NCBI GenBank assembly: GCA_030248065.1
Contig: JASAMV010009277.1
Location: forward strand, 1 to 64,000
Direction of reading: 5' to 3'
Length of the DNA: 64,000 nt
Source of the DNA: Rhynchonema sp. JSB1_4
Lineage: Eukaryota; Nematoda; Chromadorea; Monhysterida; Xyalidae
The position numbers and the translations under genes are program-made. How positions within the stretch are numbered: the first letter of the stretch is position 1; every line of letters starts with the position of its first letter. This document shows positions 58,577 to 64,000 of this stretch, piece after piece. The notes below the pieces were generated by a model. It did not search any database. It saw only the letters and a program-made list of their open reading frames with translations, and had not been told where the DNA came from.

Positions 58577-59095
58577 CATGGCGCTCCACAAAAAACATGG
58601 CGCTCCACAAAAAACATGGCGCTCCGCAAACAAACATGGCGCTCCACAAAAAACATGGCGCTCCGCAAACAAACATGGCGCTCCACAAAAAACATGGCGC
58701 TCCACAAAAACAGTCTGATTGAACTTGCCGCTATACAGAAAATATGGCGCTCCGCAAGAAAACATGGCGCTCCACAAAAAACATGGCGCTCCACAAAAAA
58801 CATGGCGCTCCGCAAAAACATGGCGCTCCGCAAAAAACATGGCGCTTCGCAAAAAACATGGCGCTCCACAAAAAACATGGCGCTCCGCAAAAAACATGGC
58901 GCTCCGCAAAAAACATGGCGCTCCACAAAAAACATGGCGCTCCACAAAAAACATGGCGCTTCGCAAAAAACATGGCGCTCCACAAAAAACATGGCGCTCC
59001 ACAAAAACAGTCTGATTGAACTTGCCGCTCCACAAAAAAACATGGCGCTCCGCAAAAAAACATGGCACTCCACAAAAAAACTTGGCGCTCCTCCG
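58577..59095 (-). repeat. Minisatellite, long block
   Basis: About 22-25 units of CATGGCGCTCC(A/G)CAAAAAA, 19-21 bp, interrupted twice by an AACAGTCTGATTGAACTTGC segment. Variable A-runs open spurious frames up to 322 codons on the minus strand. Confidence 0.92.
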
Positions 59096-59508
59096 AAAAG
59101 GGGGTTGCACATCGCGCTCCACAACCGCACCGCTATCTGGCCATGTATGGTCTCATGTATCACGGGAAGGTATAATAACATCATTTGGGGCATCTTAGAT
59201 ACCAAATACATGCCCCAAAAGTGATTGTGTGAAGAAAATTTTTCGACCCTCGAGAGGCCATTTTTGGACGTTTTAGAACATTTTGTCCCCCCGAAAAATT
59301 AAAAGAAACATTTTTTTTCAAGAACCTTTTTTTCCAACAAAAATTTTGTTTTGCCCAACCCTGCGCAGCGAATTGCAACGAAATCGATCGACGAATCGAA
59401 ACCCCGCGATGTCACCCACCATAAATCAAGCGCACGAAGAGAGCGTGGCAAATGTTCAAATGGAATGGTCGAAACTGGCTGCTCTGCACCGCGGGCGTGC
59501 ACCAGCTA

Positions 59509-59791
59509 TAGGCAATCCATCGGCTCATGGCACTTTTTATACACACAGCGCATGCAGCAGCACGCGCCATTTTGTAAACAAAATGTACGCTTTGAGCAAG
59601 TATCATACTTTGACGGCCGCTTTTTAATTTATTCGGTTTTTATTTGCTGCTTGACATAACACTTTTGTGCACTGTTGCAAAATTTGGAGATGTTTCCATG
59701 GATAACCACAGAGAATGGATGCATTCATTGACGGCAGTAATGCAGCGTGCAGCCTGTGTGTGTTGAGTGCCATGAGCTGGCGGATTGCCTA
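59509..59791. mobile_element. MITE family E, intact copy
   Basis: The ends TAGGCAATCCATCGGCTCAT and inverse, preceded and followed by TA. It is the uninterrupted counterpart of 52506-53527. Confidence 0.75.
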
Positions 59792-59849
59792 TACATGTAA
59801 ATGTGCTCTGCACTGCGGACTTGTGCATCAGATATCAAGCCGACATGCT

Positions 59850-60390
59850 GTCTGCGGTACGTTAAAGGGCATTGGATGGGATTCGTGCACCGGACCGAGA
59901 CTGAAGACAGTTTGGAGTGCTACAATTGGATCCGTTGGGAGCCTGTGGCATCTTAAGGCGCATGAACTGGTTAGGTATACAATAGCTGTGATTATTGAAG
60001 GCTTACTTGCAGTTTTTGGAAATCTGCATTTGAGGCATGCATGTTCAGTTTTGTCTAACTCTCCATATGAGGCGGGGAGGATGTTGGGACACTTTGTGTA
60101 GGCTAATGTTGTGACCAGACAGCATGTGAGCTTAGAACACTCACATGGCTGACAGCAAGTGAACGATTATAATGTGTGATCTTACGTTTTGTCTTCAGTA
60201 GCAGTGCAGTTTTGTGTATTTTGTGGACATGTAAAATAAATCTATGGTTCGTCGCGAAACAGCTTGGTGTCAACGTCGATCCAAATGAACGCTACAACAA
60301 CAGCGTCAAGAGTCGACGGCGGCAATTGAAATTACCTAAAAACGCCAACACGGCCCACCGACTTCCCTTACCATGTGTGAATTAATATGC
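59850..60390 (+). pseudogene. 7TM-receptor remnants in the second duplication copy
   Basis: At ~59970-60101 a frame reads YTIAVIIEGLLAVFGNLHLR, like a transmembrane helix plus loop. At ~60279 the DNA ATGAACGCTACAACAACAGC followed by GTCGACGG closely resembles the first codons of the receptor at 39047. No continuous gene remains. The second piece is an extra ~125 bp relative to the first duplication copy at 41.85 kb. Confidence 0.35.
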
Positions 60391-61019
60391 ACAAAGAAAA
60401 CCAGTTGCCGTTCTTCCATAAGATGTTCTTGTTTACAAAGCAGCCAATCTTATTGCTGTTTCGTTGCGAGACCCCATCCGCTGTGCTCTTTTTTTGGCAG
60501 CACGATAAAAAAACACAATCACAGGCGGTTTGTTTTTGTCGACCGTCATTTGACGCAAGTAAACACAGGTCAGTTGACTGAGGTGTTTCAGACGCACAAC
60601 CGCACAACTTGTTTACGAACTAAAATTTTACATGGAGTAGTTGACGCAGTACTGCCAAGTTGGGGAGCTCAATTGACCAGATCTACGGTAAATTTGATCT
60701 GGTTTACAACATGGTAAGCTGCACACGAACACCTGCGCTCGAAATACAATTATCCAATCTCCAAAAAGGTGAGCTCAGTGTCCGTCGCAAAAGACTGCAG
60801 TCAGCAGTGCACTAAACCATTCCACAATAAGCCTACCATACCCAGGCGCACTGTCGTTATCGTCACAACAATCAAGTGCGGTAAACACCACGCATGAACG
60901 CAGATGAGTAAACAGACAGAAACCGGTGTTTACACAAAGAGTCACCTCCCAGCGTCATTTGGTACTCGTTGTGACCCAGTAGAACGACCTTACAAAACAA
61001 GACATCTAATAAATACAAA
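60060..61019 (+). repeat. Segmental duplication, second copy, right part and TIL gene 2 leader
   Basis: It matches 41660-42040 and 43115-43552 without the 1.07-kb foldback. It provides the 5' flank of TIL gene 2. Confidence 0.75.
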
Positions 61020-64000
61020 ATGAGGTTCGAATCGCTATCAATTGCGATCTGCATTTGTTTATTCCACCAATATGGCAGTGCAGTTAATCAAGGTTAAGTG
61101 AGGCAATCATCTTCGTGATGTTTCAAAAAGTTTTTTCTTATGAAACCACACAAAATTGGCGTTTCCGTGGTTGTTCAAAGGAATAATCTTTGTCTATTTT
61201 CTCAGCGGCCAGATGTGCGGCGGACGAAGTGTACTCTGACTGCGGTACCGCGTGCCCAGAAACATGCGACACGCCATCTGAGCCACGAATGTGCATTGCG
61301 CTGTGTGTACAGGGCTGCTTCTGTAAACCGGGCACAGTGAGACGTGCCGATGGAAAATGTGTGCCGAAGGAGGACTGTCGTTAGTGATATTTTTAAAGAG
61401 GGGACTGTTTTGGAAAACGTTTCGCTCCCCAATATAAGCCGAAATGAACAAAACTAGGAGAGATTTTTGCAGGTTGTGCTCACTTTTTCATCTTGTGACA
61501 AAATCGAATCAAGCCATTTTCCCCCAACAATGGCGCACTGGGGTTATTCGTGACAAAGTTTTTAATCGGTATTGTCTGGTAAATTTTGCAAATTTATAGC
61601 CAAGAGATGTCCAGCGAACGAAGTGTACTCTGAATGTGGTACCGCGTGCCCAGAAACATGCGACACGCCGCCAGGGCAACGAATCTGCACTGCGCAATGC
61701 GTACAGGGCTGCTTCTGTAAACCGGGCACAGTGAGACGCGCCGATGGACAGTGTGTGCCGAGACGTGACTGTCGTTAGTGATATTTGCGCTTCATTGCAT
61801 GCAATCAGGATTACATAAAATTTTGTTGGCTGGGTGAACATAAAACAATAAGTAACGGGGGTTAAACTTTAAAAAAGGTACTGGTGTTTCACAGGCTTTG
61901 CATGCAAACGAAAAACAATATATAGTACGTCAAAAACGCCTTTTCGGGAGCTGTTTGGGGCGCGGGGGATTATTAATTGTTTTTACGTTCCAGCACAGCG
62001 TTCTGACAAATTTTAGGGATCAGATGTCCAGCGAACGAAGTGTACTCTGATTGTGGCACCGCGTGCCCAGAAACATGTGACACGCCACCTGGGCCACGAA
62101 TATGCACTGAGCAATGTGTACGGGGCTGCTTCTGTAAACCGGGCACAGTGAGACGCGCCGATGGACAATGTGTGCCGAGGAGGGCCTGTCGTTAGTGATA
62201 ATTTTAAAGAAGGAGCTGTTATAATTCGGAAAACGTGTTTCGCTCCTTAAGATATGCCTTCATGAGCAAAGATATTAGAGATTTTTTTGCAAGTTGTGCC
62301 AAAGTCTTTTCGTCCGTATGACAAAATCTAATCAAGCCATTTTTACAAACAGTATCGCACTGGGGATTATTCGGGACGCATGGTGCTAATCGGCATTGTC
62401 TGGTAAATTTTGCAAATTTATAGCCAAGAGATGTCAAGCGAACGAAGTGTACTCTGATTGTGGTACCGCGTGCCCAGAAACATGTGACACGCCACCCGGG
62501 CCACGACCGTGCACTGCGCAATGCGTACCGGGCTGCTTCTGTAAATCGGGCACAGTGAGACGCGCCGATGGACAATGTGTGCCGAGGAGGGCCTGTCGTT
62601 AGTGATATTGGTCGCACAATGACTTTATAAGAATTGGTCAATTTTTTTCCTGATTCGTTAAGAGGGAAAGTGACGGGGCAATAACGTTGCGTTGCGTGGT
62701 CGCACACAAAGCATGTAGTAAAGAGAATGTTTCAGACCTGCGGCAACGTGGTTGATCTACTAGATTTTTTTAGCTGAAAATGTTTTGTGAGAATCACAAA
62801 TAGCACAATGGTTAAGAGTGACTGAACTTGAAAATCAGGATTGATTTGATGAATTCTTATATGGCCATTGTGCGACCAATATTTCATGCTTCATTGCAAG
62901 CAATCAGGGTTAACAAAATGTTGTAGGCCAAACCGGCTTTGGTGTTTCCCACTATAAGCCTCTGGGGTTATGCCTGCTGGCGAAAAACATTCAGTACGTC
63001 AAAAATGCATTTTTGGAAGCTCTTCGGGGCGCGAGAGATCATTAATTGTTTTTATGTTCCAGCACAACCGCTCTGACACATTTTAGCCAAGAGATGTCCA
63101 GCGAACAATGAAGTGTACTCTGATTGCGGAACCGCGTGCCCAGAAACATGTGACACGCCACCTGAGCCACAAATATGCACAATGCAATGTGTACAGGGCT
63201 GCTTCTGTAAACCGGGCACAGTGAGACGTGCCGATGGACAGTGTGTGCCGAAGGAGGACTGTCGTAAGTGATATTTTAGAAAAGCCGTTCTCATTCCCCG
63301 TTGTGTTTACCTTCGAGCCTAAGAGCAAAGAGAACAAATACATACCTAACTACAGCCCCAGCACAGGGTAGTTTTTGTGTGGAAGATTTCGATTTTTCAT
63401 GTCAGATATGTTAACCAACAAAGTGAAATGCCCCGGCACCAGAGGACTATGAAACAGATTACACTCGTTGTTTACAGAACGTCAATGACGTTATTTTGCA
63501 AGCAGTTTTTCACATTATTGGAGAGCAATTGAAGAGAAAATAGGACGTGACTTGGTACTCTACAGCCAGTTTCCAGCAAACTAGAGTTATTTTGGGGGGA
63601 TATCCATATTCTTAAGAAAAGTGTGAAAAATTTTAGCCAGGAGATGTCCAGCGAGCGAAGCTTACTCTGAATGTGGTACCGCGTGCCCAGAAACATGCGA
63701 CACGCCTCCTGGGCCACAGATATGCACGGATCAATGTGTACCGGGCTGCTTCTGTAAAGCGGGCACAGTGAGACGTGCAGATGGGCAATGTGTTCCGAGG
63801 AAGGACTGTCGTTAGTGACGCGCTTGATATGCTTTTCATTGGCGACCACTCGGGTATTGACTGATAGTACTGTCGTCAACTAAAGCAGCCCTAAATGAGC
63901 GCGAGAAATTATACGTACAAGCCCGAGATAATCTGTATTCTCCAGCAAATCTTTGGCCAATTTTAGCCTCCAAATGTGCGGTGAACGAAGTGTACTCAAC
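61020..64000 (+). CDS. Secreted multi-TIL protease inhibitor, at least seven domains (runs off window)
   Basis: The signal exon 61020-61092 encodes the same leader as gene 1. TIL exons follow at 61206-61379, 61600-61773, 62017-62190, 62424-62597, 63087-63263, 63637-63810 and 63967 onward (incomplete). All have phase 1 acceptors. Complete exons are 174 nt, or 177 for the fifth, which has an extra Asn codon. Donors are GTC|GTTAGT, except the fifth, which is GTC|GTAAGT and so has no TAG. The predicted P1 residues between Cys5 and Cys6 are A, A, E, A, M and D, unlike the basic set in gene 1. After the sixth exon, the DNA copies the 3' end of gene 1 for ~30 bp (GACGCGCTTGATAT), so the gene may once have ended there. 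A family A MITE sits in the intron after the fourth exon. Confidence 0.82.
62608..62879. mobile_element. MITE family A, copy 3, in a TIL intron
   Basis: TTGGTCGCACAATGACT ends with TA on both sides (62606-62607, 62880-62881). The insertion is ten bases after the exon end, leaving the donor GTTAGTGA intact. The homologous intron at ~61776 (GTGATATTTGCGCTTCATTG) is the empty site. Confidence 0.92.

Larger units (their letters stand above)
56395..59363. mobile_element. 3-kb hAT-like element with internal minisatellite
   Basis: The ends CAGGGTTGG and CCAACCCTG are flanked by CGCAGCGA (56387-56394, 59364-59371). The interior has inverted segments (56660-56955 against 58263-58575), a third copy at 57670-57800, a tandem duplication of ~700-bp units (GGGTCACCTTTGGA, TATATATACGCAA) and two blocks of GGAGCGCCATG minisatellite. 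No transposase. It shares its right end with the element at 38358. Confidence 0.85.

Noticed and set aside
58577..59095. CRISPR array reading of the ~20-bp repeats
   Set aside because: There are no spacers; units are directly adjacent and differ in A-run length. The organism is a eukaryote.
58243..59211. 322-codon minus-strand frame rich in FVERHVFCGAPCF
   Set aside because: It is produced by the 19-21-bp minisatellite; parallel frames of 245 and 221 codons exist in other phases and strands. Not a protein.

Overview
The window looks like nuclear DNA of a nematode. I base this on a tandem (TTAGGC)n tract, which is the nematode telomere repeat; a seven-transmembrane receptor of nematode chemoreceptor type; secreted C-type lectin and TIL protease-inhibitor genes; short GT-AG introns; and 3' splice sites of the form TTTCAG, in several cases ATGTTTCAG. 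The species cannot be named from sequence alone. Coding sequence is sparse, and most of the window is non-autonomous, palindromic DNA transposons that are often nested.

Layout. 0-7.7 kb: repeat-dense, with hAT-like elements, TA-flanked MITEs and an array of splice-acceptor-like units broken by a 1.2-kb foldback. 7.7-14.4 kb: no confident gene, a few unidentified exon-like stretches on the minus strand. 14.4-18.7 kb (minus): an eight-exon gene for a membrane-anchored, sugar-O-methyltransferase-like enzyme. 18.7-25.7 kb: MITEs, the TTAGGC tract, a tRNA-like sequence and a ~125-bp repeat. 25.7-27.1 kb (plus): a four-exon secreted C-type lectin with a (GT)~98 microsatellite in an intron. 27.4-38.9 kb: Harbinger-like, piggyBac-like, foldback and hAT-like elements, one decayed minus-strand gene (32.8-36.9 kb) and isolated exon-like fragments. 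39.0-41.1 kb (plus): a three-exon 7TM receptor. 43.5-45.2 kb and 61.0 kb to the window end (plus): two paralogous multi-TIL genes on a segmental duplication. Between them lie 15 kb of inserted elements: a retroelement-like unit with a Gag-like ORF (46.6-49.6 kb), a hAT-like element split by a 5.4-kb foldback (49.9-56.2 kb), and a 3-kb hAT-like element carrying a 19-21-bp minisatellite (56.4-59.4 kb).

The strongest biology is in two places. The methyltransferase combines a sugar-O-methyltransferase fold with a type II membrane anchor and a stalk, as expected of a Golgi glycan-methylating enzyme. The TIL genes are built from interchangeable 174-nt phase 1-1 exons. Their scaffold is almost invariant, but the predicted reactive-site residue differs between exons (K, K, K, R in gene 1; A, A, E, A, M, D in gene 2), and the 5' splice site of each exon overlaps an in-frame stop codon. 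Several transposon calls rest on exact target-site duplications, and five are supported by an empty copy of the insertion site elsewhere in the same window.
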